From assembly GCA_963573315.1 (NCBI GenBank), contig OY752147.1, forward strand, positions 1 through 64,000: a stretch of DNA of 64,000 nucleotides. The letters are read 5' to 3'. Numbering within the stretch: the first letter of the stretch is position 1; the number at the start of each line of letters is the position of its first letter. Under the pieces are notes generated by a model. It saw only the letters and a list, made by a program, of their open reading frames with translations. It was not told the DNA's origin and made no database searches. Of the stretch, positions 36,936 through 49,400 are shown piece after piece. Source of the stretch: Entomortierella parvispora (lineage: Eukaryota > Mortierellomycota > Mortierellomycetes > Mortierellales > Mortierellaceae). The position numbers and the translations under genes are program-made.

Positions 36936-37907
36936 ATGGACTCAAGTGAACTTGACACCTATAAGGAACAGGTAGCAGCCATCAACGATGCCCTGCAGGC
37001 TGATCCAGGCAATTCAGAACTGCTGAGCATCAAAACTGAACTGCTAGAACTCATTTCTCTCACAGAAGCGCTTCTGCAGCAAGAGCAGTCGTCCGCTGCT
37101 CCTTCCTCAGAGTCATCAACAGTGACATCTTCGACTCCAAGAGCGACTACAGTCACCTCTGCAACCGCCTCACTTGGATCTGGTCTAACATCCCCAGCAA
37201 GAGTTGCCTCGCCAGCCCCTCCTGTCATCACCAAAAATGCCTCCTCTTCGCAACCTATCTACACCCCACCGCCAACGCCAGCCCGTCAATGGACTGTAGG
37301 CGAGAAATGTAGAGCACTGTACGCGGCCGACGGCAAATTTTACGAAGCAACGATTCTTGGAGTTGGTGCAGGAGGACAGGTGTATTCGGTCGAGTTCAAG
37401 GGCTACGCAGATAGCCCGCCTGTTACCTTGGGACCACTGGATCTTAAACCACCACTGGATCACAGCAAATACCACAAATCCAACAGTGGTAGTGGAGCAG
37501 GCACCGATAGCACAGCAGATGCCTCAGGGGGAGATAAGAAGAGGAAAGGCGCCCAAGAGGCAGGATCTTCAGGCCCCAAGAAGAAGAAGGCACCTGGTGC
37601 AGGAGGCGAGCAAGTACAGAAACAGATGGCATGGCAAAACTTTGCAAAAGGTGGAGCCAAGAAGGCGAAGGGAGGTCCCATCTTAAAGAAAAGTATCTTT
37701 GCGACACCCGACAATCCCGAGGGCAGAGGTGAGATAGATCTCGCTTGTTCCCGATTCTACGTCATTTATGCAAGTACCATGTGCTCACATAACCCCCTGC
37801 TCTCTCTTCCATTCTGTCGGTCCATAGTTGGCGTTGTCGGTAGTGGCAAGGGGATGACTCAGTTCCAGCAGCGAGGAAAGCACATTTACGACCAGAGCCA
37901 GCATTAA
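36936..37907 (+). CDS. SMNDC1/SPF30-like Tudor-domain splicing factor
   Basis: Exons 36936-37728 and 37828-37907 give 290 residues. The start MDSSELDTYKEQ was chosen because family members begin with this kind of helix, although the frame stays open 120 bases further upstream. After an N-terminal helix pair comes a Ser/Thr/Pro linker. The Tudor domain follows (WTVGEKCRALYAADGKFYEA, then VYSVEFKGYAD), which binds dimethyl-arginine on Sm proteins during spliceosome maturation. A basic Gly/Lys tail leads to ILKKSIFATPD and VGVVGSGKGMTQFQQ, the conserved SPF30 end. The 99-base intron is a multiple of three with no stop, so a transcript keeping it would read through with 33 added residues. Confidence 0.88.
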   Translation: MDSSELDTYKEQVAAINDALQADPGNSELLSIKTELLELISLTEALLQQEQSSAAPSSESSTVTSSTPRATTVTSATASLGSGLTSPARVASPAPPVITKNASSSQPIYTPPPTPARQWTVGEKCRALYAADGKFYEATILGVGAGGQVYSVEFKGYADSPPVTLGPLDLKPPLDHSKYHKSNSGSGAGTDSTADASGGDKKRKGAQEAGSSGPKKKKAPGAGGEQVQKQMAWQNFAKGGAKKAKGGPILKKSIFATPDNPEGRGEIDLACSRFYVIYASTMCSHNPLLSLPFCRSIVGVVGSGKGMTQFQQRGKHIYDQSQH

Positions 37908-38174
37908 ATGATCACGTGCGTTACTTTTGCTCCTTTTCAGACGAAGACGTGTCCATGGGTCATCTCTTTTTCCTTCATTCTCGGATCTGTTCCTGGCTCC
38001 GCGTTCTCTCCTTCGCTCTCTCCTTTCCTTGCCTCTCCTCCCTTGTTCGCACACCCAAACTCCTTTTTTTTTATCCGACTTCTTTTAGCCCACTGCACTG
38101 CAGTTTCCCAGAAGGTTCAACAATCTTTCTCATCCACACACAAACATCTCTTCTTGCAACTGCACAATTGCACA
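37908..38174. promoter_or_regulatory. Intergenic region, SMNDC1 to CNNM gene
   Basis: 267 bp between two plus-strand genes, strongly pyrimidine-rich from about 37980 to 38150, as in other promoters of this window. No gene is seen. Confidence 0.45.
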
Positions 38175-40413
38175 ATGGATAACCGCGAGGCACAGGACCA
38201 TTCTGTGGCCATTACCATCGAAAAGGACTCGTCGTCTCTGCAGACATGCTCCGCCAGAGCAAGCAGGCCCAGAGACGGCGCCTTGAGTTTTAGGAACATC
38301 GTTATCTATGTGCTTGTCTTCACAAACCTGCTTCTCTGTTCAAAACTCTTCTCGATCTGGTCGCGTGCCTCGACTGTGTCCACGCCAAAGCAGGATAACG
38401 ATTGGCTCATGATGGCCATGATCGGTTCTGAGGAGCCAGAGCACGAAGGGGAGGATGCAGGCACCCCAGAGTTTTGGATCAAAATGGGAGTTATCGTCTT
38501 TCTAGTTCTGATCGGAGGCGTCTTTGCAGGCAAGTGGGGAAGATTTGAGATCGCTGGTTATTCAAAATCGGTATTGCCATGCTATTGCAACGAATCTAAA
38601 CGGTCGCCAATTTGCTCTTGTAGGCCTGACTATCGGTTTAATGGGTCTGGATGAGACTAACCTGCATGTCTTGATGGCCTCTGGATCTGCAACCGAGCAG
38701 GTCCATGCCGAGACTGTGTACAAGCTGCTTTCGCGAGGAAAACACTGGGTGCTTGGTATGTACCTGATCACCCATTGTCATGATACTGCCTATGATGACA
38801 GCTTGACTAAGAACTCCAATAACCTTTGACCGCAATTAGTGACTCTTCTCTTGGGAAACGTCATTGTAAACGAAACGCTGCCTGTTGTACTTGACTCTGA
38901 GCTCGGAGGAGGCATCGTGGCTATTCTGATCTCGACACTCTTGATTGTCATTTTTGGAGAGTAAGTCACGGTCTTTGTTCTGAACCCTAGTCCTTCAGAT
39001 AAGATTGGGAAACTAAAAAAACTCGGTCACTTGGTATTTGCAAATAGGATCATTCCCCAAGCCGTCTGTGCTCGATATGGGCTGGCCATTGGAGCCTACT
39101 GTGCTAAACCCATGTTGGTGTTCATGTACATCATGTCCCCTGTGGCCTATCCCATTGCCAAACTTTTGGACTCGTGGCTGGGTGTCCATCACGGAACAAC
39201 CTATCGCCGAACAGAGCTCAAGACATTAGTGTCTCTGCACCAGATGGATGGTATTGGCGAGCTGACAGACGACGAGGTCACCATCATTGCTTCTGTCCTT
39301 GATCTGAAAGAGAAAGCAGTGTCTATGGTTATGACCCCTCTCGACGATGTCTTTACTCTGAGCGAGGACGCTGTCTTGAACGAACAACTTATGGAAGAAA
39401 TTGTCTCTGCTGGTTACTCACGTATCCCCGTTCACAGGCACGATGATGCTAATAACTTTATCGGAATGCTTTTGGTCAAACGTCTCATCACCTATGACCC
39501 CGAGGATCACACTCCTGTCCGTCAGTTCACTCTTAACTCCTTGCCGGAAGCTGCGCCCAACACCAGCTGCTTGGATATCCTCAACTTTTTCCAGGAGGGT
39601 CGATCGCACATGGCGATGGTGACCTCTGAGCCCGGTGGATTTGGCGTCCCTGTAGGTGTGATTACACTTGAGGACGTGATCGAAGAGCTGCTGGGCGAAG
39701 AGATTGTAGACGAGTCGGATGTCTATGTGGATGTACACAACAAAATTCGAGTGATCCGCAAGCCGGCTAGGAACGTTAGTATGATCAAGAATCTCAAGAC
39801 CCTGCTTCAGTCGCCCGCGATCAGTGACTCGACCCCACTGCTAAAGGCCGCTGGTGCAGCACGCTCCTCGACCATGCCCGTTGACAACAAATATATGGCC
39901 ACTGGAAAGACGATTCTTCAAAACCGAAACCTCTCGACTGCTGGGCTGCTCGATCAAAAGAATCCCACTGAGCCTGGACTCGACCCCAAGACTCCTTTGC
40001 TCAGTCAGTACAAGAGTGGTGGAATTGATGAAGAGTTTCATGCCAATGAAAACGGCGAAGCGACCGCTTTGGCAGCTGAGGACCTTGACAACCAGATCGA
40101 GAGCGAGCAGGGACTTAGCGTGACGATTGAAGTCCCAGATGTGTCTGGCACGTACTCGATCAATCCTCCAGCAGAGATCATTGTTGCTGCCGCCGAAGCA
40201 GTAGAAGAAGCCCGAGAGCCCTCTGCACTCGAAGTGACAACACCTGTACCTGTGTCTGCACCTGCACCTGCTGCAGCATCGTCGACAAAGGACCCCAATG
40301 TGCCGGAGTCAGCTTCGTCGTCGACTTTGCAGACTCTCGGTGAAGGTACCAGCTCGCCATCGCCTGGCGGATCCAAGAAAAAGAACAAGAACAAGAAGAA
40401 AAAGTCGAAGTGA
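38175..40413 (+). CDS. CNNM/Mam3-family membrane protein (DUF21 plus CBS pair)
   Basis: Exons 38175-38529, 38624-38755, 38840-38960 and 39048-40413 give 657 residues. The family (animal CNNM, yeast Mam3) takes part in magnesium and other metal homeostasis at the plasma or vacuolar membrane. The N-terminus has one extra hydrophobic stretch. The DUF21 transmembrane domain follows, with [25 protein letters not shown] and [14 protein letters not shown]. Then comes a CBS pair (about residues 290-430: [38 protein letters not shown]). The tail is long and acidic and ends in a Lys/Asn run. Intron 1 uses a GC donor (CAG|GCAAGT). That choice is required to form the conserved GLTIGL motif. Confidence 0.92.
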
Positions 40414-40844
40414 AGAGTGGATAGTAGTGTTGTAGAGACACGTCAACGGAGACAAGTAGATGCGACAGATGTGACATAAACCAGTTTTGCGAGTGGTCAA
40501 CAGATTCCAGCAAAGAGCCTGGGTGTTTCGATTCAATTTTGCACCCGATGGACGGGCCGTTTTGCGCGCAGTCTTTCTTTCTTTCCTTCTTTGCTTGCCT
40601 GGGTGGAATTGGTATCTTTGTTGATCTCCCCTTCCTCCCTGATCCTTTCTCGTTTGCCCATCCCAACTCATCACATCTCCCCTCTCCTTCCCTTTTTGCA
40701 TCTTCCTCTCCCTCGTCGTCAGATCAATTGTCTGTGGGCTTGCATGCAACCACGCCTCAGCATTCCAGAGTGCCAGAGCTGATCCTCTCCATTCAGAGTC
40801 GACTCTCAGTCACCCGGCGGACTGTGCACCCTCCATCCCCTACC
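40414..40844. promoter_or_regulatory. Intergenic region, CNNM gene to MTC6
   Basis: 431 bp. Pyrimidine-rich from about 40580 to 40700. An open frame runs through this region in phase with MTC6 from 40539; I favour the start at 40845 because the upstream residues look like translated leader. Confidence 0.4.
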
Positions 40845-43800
40845 ATGCCAGCTGACGTCGAGGACATAAATGCAGACAAGGATAGAGGCAGGGGCAGGGA
40901 CCAGGACGCAGACTGGGACCGATCGGTTAAATCCATCCTTCGTTTTCAATCCTCTGCGCACCAGAGTCCATCGGCACTGCTCGTCTTTTTTGTCGTCTTG
41001 GCCTTGAACTGCGTTCTCTCCTCGACTTCGTCCAATCCATTCTCCAGTACACATTCCTTGCCATCGTTATCACTCTTGTCGCCGTTCATGATCCAGCCAT
41101 GCTCCGCAAGTCGCGTTATCAGCTCCAATCAACGCGTAGACGCGCCTTCTGACGACGACTTCCCACAACTGATAGGGCCTGGATTCAGCTTTACATCACA
41201 GACACCTCTGGGTGCCCTGAACGACGCCCGGTCTTATGTTGACGGAGCCCTCGCCACCCAAAAGCTAATTGCAGATCCAATCATCCCGTTGGATAGACAG
41301 TTATGGACAGGGATTGATACGCGGACTGCATATTTTGCCAACAACTTTGGCGGCGACAAGATTGAAAAAACCCCACAGCTACTTCAGGCAGGAATGCGGC
41401 GTCTGGTTGTGGATCTCTGGTGGGATGCTCAGGGCCTTGGTTGGCAACTTTGCCCTCGACTCAACCGCGATGGTACCCAGGCCTCGAAAGTACACGCGGC
41501 TTTGAAACACGGTGACGTTCCCCCACCGCCATCATTAGAACTGGAGCGGATGGGTAGAGATCAGGCTGCACCACAAGATCTCACTGTGGAAAATCAGCCG
41601 CAACCGTCGACAACGGCTCTGGACGCAGACTCAAAGGTGGATTTGAAAAAAAGATCGACTATCAAAGCGCCGTCAACGGCACAGCAAAAGAAAAAAGTTC
41701 TCAAAACGACGGCACCCCCCAACAAAGAGCCTGCAGACAAGACTGCCGCCAATCGTATCAAAAACTGGTTCTCGAAAAAGCCTCGACGTAAATCAGCCAT
41801 CAAGCTGAAGGAGGCTAATGAACATGGTAGCAAAAACGAACCAGTGGTAGAGGGCTCATCTGTACATAATCAGCGTCAGCATCAGCACCAGGAAGGGCGA
41901 CATCGACTGGCGATGAGTAAAGGTGTAGTGGCGACCTATAACAAGGCCGCAGCGATCGACCGAACACTGGACGGGATTACGTGCTCAACAGGAGAAGATG
42001 TAGTGATGCTACTCCAGGGGCTACAAAACTGGTTCGAACAAACAGACAAGGCCGAGCTGCAGGACATTCTGTTGATCGTTTTGAATCTGAACGAACTTGG
42101 CAACAGCAGTTTGGGGACAAGACCGCCGGCGCCGCCAGTCAATGGATCGTCAGCCCCTCAGCTTATTAATTCACCCAACACCAACAGCTCCATCAAAGCA
42201 CTTGTACCCAACCTGCTATCGCTCAAGGATCTTTTCCTGGATGCTTTCCCAGGGCTGCTCTATAGTCCTACGTTGCTAGAAATGGATCGAGAAGATCTTA
42301 ACAGTAGTTGGTGGAAGAATGGCCCTGTGGGGCTTGACTACTATAACACCACCACAGATGAGGCGACGGGAAAGATACAAGCACCAAGTGGGTGGCCCAC
42401 TAGCCTGTATCTCAGGGACGTTAGTAAAAGACGGATAGTTGTCAGTATTGGAGCCAACAATCTCAATGCAAGTTCAACATACAATTTGACGGATGACTTC
42501 ACGACCATTCACCCTCCTGGAGTGCTGGGGCCAACGATGACCAACAACAGCCTCCTTCATATTTCGTCGGCCCTCACCGAACAGCAATGCAGCTTCCCGC
42601 AGCCTGGTGTGATGATGATCCCTACAGGATCGGAAGAAAACACTACCGCCATCGCCAGTGTCAGGAACAGCACGGACACAATCACAACTCAAATCACTTG
42701 GAGCTTTTCCAGCATGTCGGATACGAATCTTCTTCCCTGGTCCTATTACTCTGGGCAACTTGCGGTAAGGTCCAATTGAAGGTTCACAATATGACTCACT
42801 GAAGGTTGCCCACACAACAGCTTGACTTATTATTCTTCTCTACTTCATGACTAGACGGAGTGCGGATTTTCTTTACTAATGGAAGGCAGCGCCCCGCTTC
42901 TGTCGTTTTCTGAACATGCTTCCATGAGTGTCTGGTCTTGGGATTTGGACCAGCCTCTGGCCAATGAAACTCGCAGCCGCGATCACCGTTGCGGAGCCAT
43001 GCAGAGCAATGGACGGTGGGCAATACAGGATTGCAACATGAAAATGCCTGTGGCTTGTCGAAAAATCGGGACATCCTCTGTGGTGAGTTACGCGCAACAT
43101 ACGGCCGACTTAACAGAAAATCGTACCAACATACAAGATGTTCATTCCACTCTTGATTCTAACGTTCAGCTTTGCCTTTTCTTCAACGTAAACCCCCCTC
43201 CCCCTCTCTCCCTGCAGTGGCTGATCAATGACAAAACGACCTCGAACTATCGGGATGTTACATGCCCGGAAGGGTATCAGTTTGACGTACCACGGACAGC
43301 TCGAGAAAACCAAGAACTTTATTCAACACTCTTGAGCTACTGGAATTTTACGTCTCACGAGTTTTATCAATCTCTTCTTGATCATCAGAAACTTCAAAGT
43401 GCTTTGGAGCCAACGTCCAGGGATCCATTTCGAGCTATGTTGGATCCGGAAGCGCCTCATCGGATTTCACTACGTATGAAACGGAGTGCTGACCGACATG
43501 CACACCACTGGGATGACGGCAACGACAGTGACAATGACCAGGAGGTCGATCAAAGTCCGCAAAGATCTTCTGCCCACGGAACAAAACAGCATGGAAATGG
43601 GCCTAGCTCACGTGGTAGCTCATCATCGACACCGATAGGAAAGATCTCAGAAGGGGCTGTTGGAGCAAAACTCTCCAAAGTAGACGCGCCTCTTTCGCCT
43701 ATGGGGGACGTTTTAGGCGGAGGCATGATATGGATCGATATTTCTAGCTGGCAGACAGCAGGATGCTGGGTTCCAGGGGGAATTCATGGCATTTGCCCGT

Positions 43801-44081
43801 ATCAAGCCGCCGACAACACGGTGGCACTTCAGGAAATCATCAAAGTCTCGTCCATTGGTGAGTGCTCGAAAATGTTTTGCCCGAGGCATTGTTCTCTGGA
43901 CCATGTTTTCTCAAACATCTTTTGCAATTTGTAAATAGGTGGAGTGATTATCCTCGTTTTAGCTGGCATGTTCCTATACCTGAAATGTCGTCGAAATGTC
44001 CGTCTTCGCAAAGCCAACAAGCGTCGAGCTGATGTTCGCATGAAGATCATGCGCACGGAGGTCGAAACTGTGCCTGCTTAA
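40845..44081 (+). CDS. MTC6: MTC6-like membrane glycoprotein (maintenance of telomere capping 6)
   Basis: Exons 40845-42764, 42855-43082, 43218-43857 and 43939-44081 give 976 residues. A hydrophobic segment near residues 45-65 (LLVFFVVLALNCVL) is a signal or anchor. The luminal part has the MTC6 signature of a phospholipase C-like barrel: LDRQLWTGIDTRTAYFANNFGGD, then LLQAGMRRLVVDLWWD (about 175-190) and CTSTGEDVVMLLQG-like TIM-barrel strands. A lectin-like cysteine block (CGAMQSNGRWAIQDCNMK) follows. A single membrane span (GVIILVLAGMFLYL) and a basic tail end it. Yeast MTC6 was named from a genetic screen for telomere capping; its biochemical role is not settled. Its presence about 41 kb from this telomere is coincidence as far as I can tell. 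Confidence 0.8.
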
Positions 44082-44133
44082 TCGCAGATATCATACAATA
44101 ATAAAAATCTGCATTCGAGTCCATCAACACGTC

Positions 44134-44157
44134 AAAAAAAAAAAAAAAAAAAAAAAA
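44134..44157. repeat. 24-bp poly(A) tract between convergent genes
   Basis: A run of 24 A lies between the MTC6 stop and the uS2 stop, in the shared 3' region. Confidence 0.9.
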
Positions 44158-44197
44158 GTAGGGGGTTTTATTGTCCACGGTAGTCAACATGAACCGC

Positions 44198-45206
44198 TTA
44201 AGCAGCCCAGGAGTCAGTGGCGGGAGCCTCGGACCAGTCAGCGGTGGCGGCATCAGCAGCCCAGTCGCCAGAGACGGGGGCGGCAGCCTCAGCCTCGAAG
44301 GGAGCAGCCTCACCAGGAGCCCAGGTGCCGGCAACATCAGCGCCAGCGGGCTTCTCAGCAGCGGCGGCAGCGGCCTCCTCCTCAGCCTTCTCTTCGGGGT
44401 CACGGTAGAAGAACATGTCGACCATGACGTCCCAAGGAGCGGAGCGGGAGATGGTGCCACGGAGACGGAGGACCTCACGGGCCAACATCCAGTAGGCAAG
44501 ACCAATGGCGTGCTTGGAACGGTTGTTGGTGGGGATGGCAACGTCGACGTAACGGAGGGGAGACTCGGTATCGGCGAAAGCGATAACGGGGATGTTGACG
44601 TACGAAGCCTCCTTGATGGCCTGGTGGTCGGTCAAGGGGTCGGTGACGATGATCAAACGGGGCTCCTTGAAGGCACGAGTGATGTAGTTGGTGAAGGTAC
44701 CGGGGGTGAAGCGACCGGCAATAGCCTGGGCACCAGTGTGCGAGGCAAACTTCAAGGCGGCACGCTGACCGTAGGGGCGGGCAGAGATGACGCAGATATC
44801 AGCAGGGTTCTCGATGGCAACGATGATACGGGCAGCGAGGACAATCTTCTCCCAGGTCTTGCCAATGTTGATGATGTGGAGACCTGATCAGATTGGGAAG
44901 TAAAATGATAGTGTGGGTGGATCGTCAGTCTCCTATGCCTTTTTCATCCGTAAAAACTCAAGATATTTGCCATATGCTGCAAGACAAGGGTAGGTATGGT
45001 CCCCCTGATGACGAAAAAAGAATATCCCAGTTGTGTCCAGTCCTTGCTTTTAAACGTGATTCTGACCCCTTACCATCAGCACGACGCTTCCAGACGTAGG
45101 GCTCCATGTGAACATCGCAGTTCTTGGTTCCCAAGTGGGACTGGGCAGAGAGGAGGAGCTTGATATCCTCCTCGGTGGCTTTGAGAATGGCGGGCAATCC
45201 AGACAT
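44198..45206 (-). CDS. 40S ribosomal protein uS2 (RPSA/S0)
   Basis: Exons 45206-45074 and 44883-44198 give 272 residues. The protein is part of the small-subunit head and body junction and is needed for 18S rRNA processing. The start reads [19 protein letters not shown]. Family motifs include [78 protein letters not shown] and [20 protein letters not shown]. The Ala/Glu/Pro/Trp-rich tail ends in two Trp-containing acidic repeats. Third positions are strongly C- and G-rich, as in highly expressed genes. A first intron right after codon 44 keeps a phase of one base. An intron in the 5' UTR is possible (a GTGAG donor-like site near 45250 on this strand is not proven). Confidence 0.97.
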
Positions 45207-46448
45207 GGCTATCGATGTTAGGGTGATAGCTGTAGTGGAGACAAGAGAAAGAGAGGTGAGTTTGTCTGGAATACAGCAAAAACCCTCTCCGTTCCTGGGC
45301 AGACATCGACCCTCAGGTTCATGTCTAACGTCCGTCTGTCCTGAGTCTGAGTCTATCCTGAGATTGACGATAGTCTCCCCATGGGAAATGGTCATTGCGC
45401 CGAGTTGATGCTTTCCTGTTAAATCTACGAAATGGAATCGCATCCTGCTCATTTCGGACAATGTACCAGCATCATCCCTGTATCCATTCAATCCATCGAT
45501 CCATCGATCCAGAGTATCAGGGTACGTGAGCAAGTCAAGCCATATCGACAGCCACATCGCCTCTGGCATCCAAAGCCGTCCATGATCCGTCCATGAGCCA
45601 TGGAATGCATCCATCCATCGATCAGGCAACAGCACTCCTCACATACGAGGTGAAATCTGATATGTGCAAAGGACCGAACCATCCTGGCTGCAGGGGGCGG
45701 AAGGCTGAAATTCGTTTTTTTTTTCTTCATAAGCCACAGGTATCACGTGCATCTACCAAGACGCGAGATGGACAGACGCCTCCTTTGGCTGCAACCCTGA
45801 GTGTTGACCCTGAACTTTGCAGCCCCCTTCGGGGCGCCAACACCGTCGCCGCCTGTCACCCTGGCCACGCCATGTTGTAAGGAACCAGGCTTCTGTCTCC
45901 CATCTGCATGAACTGGCTGCCAGAGTCCCAGTCAAGGGGCTGGACTCTGCTCCCTCTACACCTTCTCCTTGAAAAGTGAAAACTGAAAGAGAACCACCGA
46001 GAAAAAGGGGACACCAAGGGCGCAAGGGCAAAAAAACGACAAGAAACACAACAACCTCACTGAAGCCGAACCCAATGGAAAACGGGGGCGGGTTCGTTTA
46101 GATCCTATCACGGTTCAGCGCCGCGCCGTGCCAGCGCTTGTGGCCCTTGATGCATCGTTGATGCCGTTCCCTGGGTCTAACCTCACTGCCATGTTGGATG
46201 TTGTGATTACGGCTTGTCTTTCTTCTTTGCTGTCAATTCTTTCCTCTTTTTCCTATCCCGCACAACTTACGACATATATCCAATCCACTCTTCATCTCGT
46301 TGCAACGAATGTCTCTGTCCTCCTTTAGCCCAGTTCCCTTTCAATAACGCCTTCCGATTCATCTTCTAGCTCATTATCCTCAATCCTTTCTTTCGAATAT
46401 CCTCCTAGAGACGCGACACTTGACGAAGAGCAGAGAGAAGAAGAATAG
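45207..46448. promoter_or_regulatory. Divergent intergenic region, uS2 and chitin synthase
   Basis: 1.24 kb holding the promoters of the ribosomal protein gene (left) and the chitin synthase gene (right). It contains a CATCCATC/GATCGATC-type run (about 45480-45620) and a C/T-rich tract just before the chitin synthase start. No further gene is supported. Confidence 0.45.
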
Positions 46449-49400
46449 ATGCCGCTGCCAGCAGACTATACTTCGCCGGATCTAACACATCTGGGATCCA
46501 CATCCGATGATGCCATTGTCCACAACCTCTCCTCAAGATGGAAACACAAGCTACCTTATACCCGCATTAATGCTACAACCCTTGTCGCCGTAAATCCCTA
46601 TGAGGTCCTGCCAATCCTTAATGACGCATCCGCAGAGCAGTACGCGGAGCATTGCTACCGTAGCTTTGGAGAGGCGACTGTTGGGTCAACTATCGCGCTT
46701 GCCCCTAAAAATGCAGGTCAGCGGCCAAAGGATCGAAGCGGAGATCAGCACAGTCAACATAGCAGCTTGCATGGATCTACTTCACTAGCACCTCACCCTT
46801 TTGAACTGGCTGGAAAAATATATCTGCATCTTCGTCGGACAGGTCAGGATCAGACTGTGGTGATGAGGCAAGTTCATACAACTGGTTCGGATCATACTTT
46901 ACCTGTCCCTCATTCTAGACCGACAGTGATTTCTAACAACTCCATTTTCGCGTCCTTTTGTCCACGTTTTTTTGAACCCACTTTTTTTTTTCATCCGCCC
47001 CATCCGCCGTTACGGCGTCGCAGCGGTATCTCTGGCTCAGGCAAATCTGTGGGTGCATCCCACATCCTTGCACAACTTTGTCGTCTAGCAGCCCACACAA
47101 AAAAGGAGGCCCGAGTGGCTTCGCAGCTGCAGCAGGCGCAACAGGTCCTTGACGCGTTCGGCTGTGTTTACACTGCGGAGAATCGGAACGCAAGCATGTT
47201 TTCCAAATTTCTGGAGATCCAGGTAACATGTGTTCACGACGTCCCCTGTCAACGAGAGTAAGGCACAATCGCTGATCTATCCTTTCACTGTTGCTATTCC
47301 TGTATTATAGTTTAATGAGCGAGGTCGAATCCTTGGAGGCAAAACTCTTTGCTATTTACTCAACAGCACCAGGATCACCCGTATACCGCAAGAAGAAAGC
47401 TCGTTCCACGTCTTTTATTATCTCCTCTGCGCCCCTCCAGATTCTTTCTCGGACCAGGACAAGGCCCTATTGAGACTACACGAGCCCTTTGCGTACATCA
47501 ACCAGTCCAGACATGTCCGAGTGCAGGACGGAGCAGGACACTCGGCACAAGCAGAGCAGATTGGCCACGGATCAGGCAGAACGATGCTGTCAACAGGAAT
47601 GGGCATGGACGATGCTCTTGGATTTGATCACCTAAAGTCGAGCATGACAGCTTGTGGCTTTAAGCCTCGACAGATTCAGAGTATGTGGCGTCTCTTGGCA
47701 GCAGTCTTGCACTTGGGTAATCTGCAGTTCGCGGACCCGGCCGCTGCGAGTAAGCAAACATCCCTCCAGGAAGCGGCCATTGTCAAGAACCCCGATGTCT
47801 TGGAGCTCATTGCTGATCTCCTTGGAGTGCCTAGTGGTATGTTTGGTCGTTATCATGACGCTTGCCCAGATTGTCAATATAACGAAAGTCTAACAAGAAC
47901 TACATATTCCTCTCTTTGAACGTTTTAGACAAGCTGCTTCTGGCCCTCACCTACAAATCCAAGCTCATTCGAAGGGATCTTTGCACAGTGGTGTTGAATG
48001 CTCAGGGATCGTCGGCCCATCGGGACTCATTGGCACGCACACTCTACATTGCATTGTTTGGATATCTTGTGGAGCAGATCAACAAGACACTCTGCCACGC
48101 CGAACCTGCCAACTTTGTCGCCATTTTGGATCAATCAGGCTTGGCAGAGACGCCTCGCTCGTTTTCCCTCCAGCTCGCAACCTTTGAGCAATTCTCGCTC
48201 AATTTTGCTAACGAGGTTCTGCACGGGTTCCTTGGAAGGCGCATGCTCGATGACACTGTGGGACTCAATAGAATGCAGGCCCAGGATGGTATTGAGCCTA
48301 CTGCAGCTCTGCAGAGGGTCACTACCTCTACCACCCAGTCATTTGCTGTAGGCAATTCCCCTTTCGACAACAGCTGTCTTCAAGTTCTGGTGGGTAAACA
48401 GTATAGGGACGACCATCCGTTTTCAGTCTCGTCCAAGGTCGACTTGGCGTCTACAAAACCTATCCCTTATTCTGTCAGGATTCAGCAACAACAAGAACAG
48501 AATCTTCGAGCCTCTTCATCTTCGGCGGTCCTTGGAGGTCTTGTTCGCATCATGGACGACTCTAGTGCACTTTATAGCCAAGGGTCCGCCACAGATGCAG
48601 ATTGCCTTCACAAGGCGACGCTACAGCTAAGAGGAGATCCTCAGAGTCAAGCTATTTTCACCACCAATCGCGCCTCGTCCAACTATTTTGCCATCCAACA
48701 CTTTTCGGGCAAGGTCGAGTATTCTGTGGACGACTTTTTGGAGAGGAATCTCGACCAGATCTCGCCTGATTTTCTAGTTCTTTTGCGCAACTCGGCCAAC
48801 AGGTTTATTGTAGACCTTTTTTCTACAGAGGCCGCAGGTGGTATCTCTGTGGAACGTCACCCCAAGTTCGAAAAGACGATTGTGAAAGCTCAGCTGCAGA
48901 CTCGGCCGAAACGACAACCTTCCCGCCATGGAGGGCAGGGTGGTGCAGCGGGAAGCACGAGCCTGGCGGCCCGAAGAAGTATGTACGGTCATCGCGCCCT
49001 AGATGTTTCTGCTCAGTCTCCAGCACATGATGTCCTGGGAGTAATGATGCTGGCGCGCCAACAGGAAGAAGATGTACAGTCGGTCAGTACGGTCTTGACC
49101 CAGGTGTTCACCACAATGCGAGATCTGATTCAGACCATGGACGAGACGATGCTCTGGAACATGTTTTGTCTTCGACCAAATGATGCCCAGTCAAGCTTCA
49201 ATGCTGACACGAAGAGTCTTCGTGCTCAGGTAAATGCCTTCCTGCTTCCCGAGATCGCCAACAAGAAGAGGACCGAATATACCGTCTCCTACACGTTTGA
49301 GGAGTTCCTCAAGCGATATGAAAGGACTAGTCTATTCTCGACTCTCAGACTGGATAGCACCACAAAGACGGAGAAAGGCCGATGTTTGGATGTAGCCAAT

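Noticed and set aside
41000..44081. Idea that a telomere-capping gene (MTC6) near this telomere is functionally linked to it
   Set aside because: The name comes from a yeast screen; the protein is a membrane or secretory glycoprotein and sits about 41 kb inward among housekeeping genes.
44171..44887. A 238-codon Gly/Ser/Val-rich plus-strand frame
   Set aside because: It is antisense to the uS2 coding exon, whose strong codon bias removes stops on the other strand.
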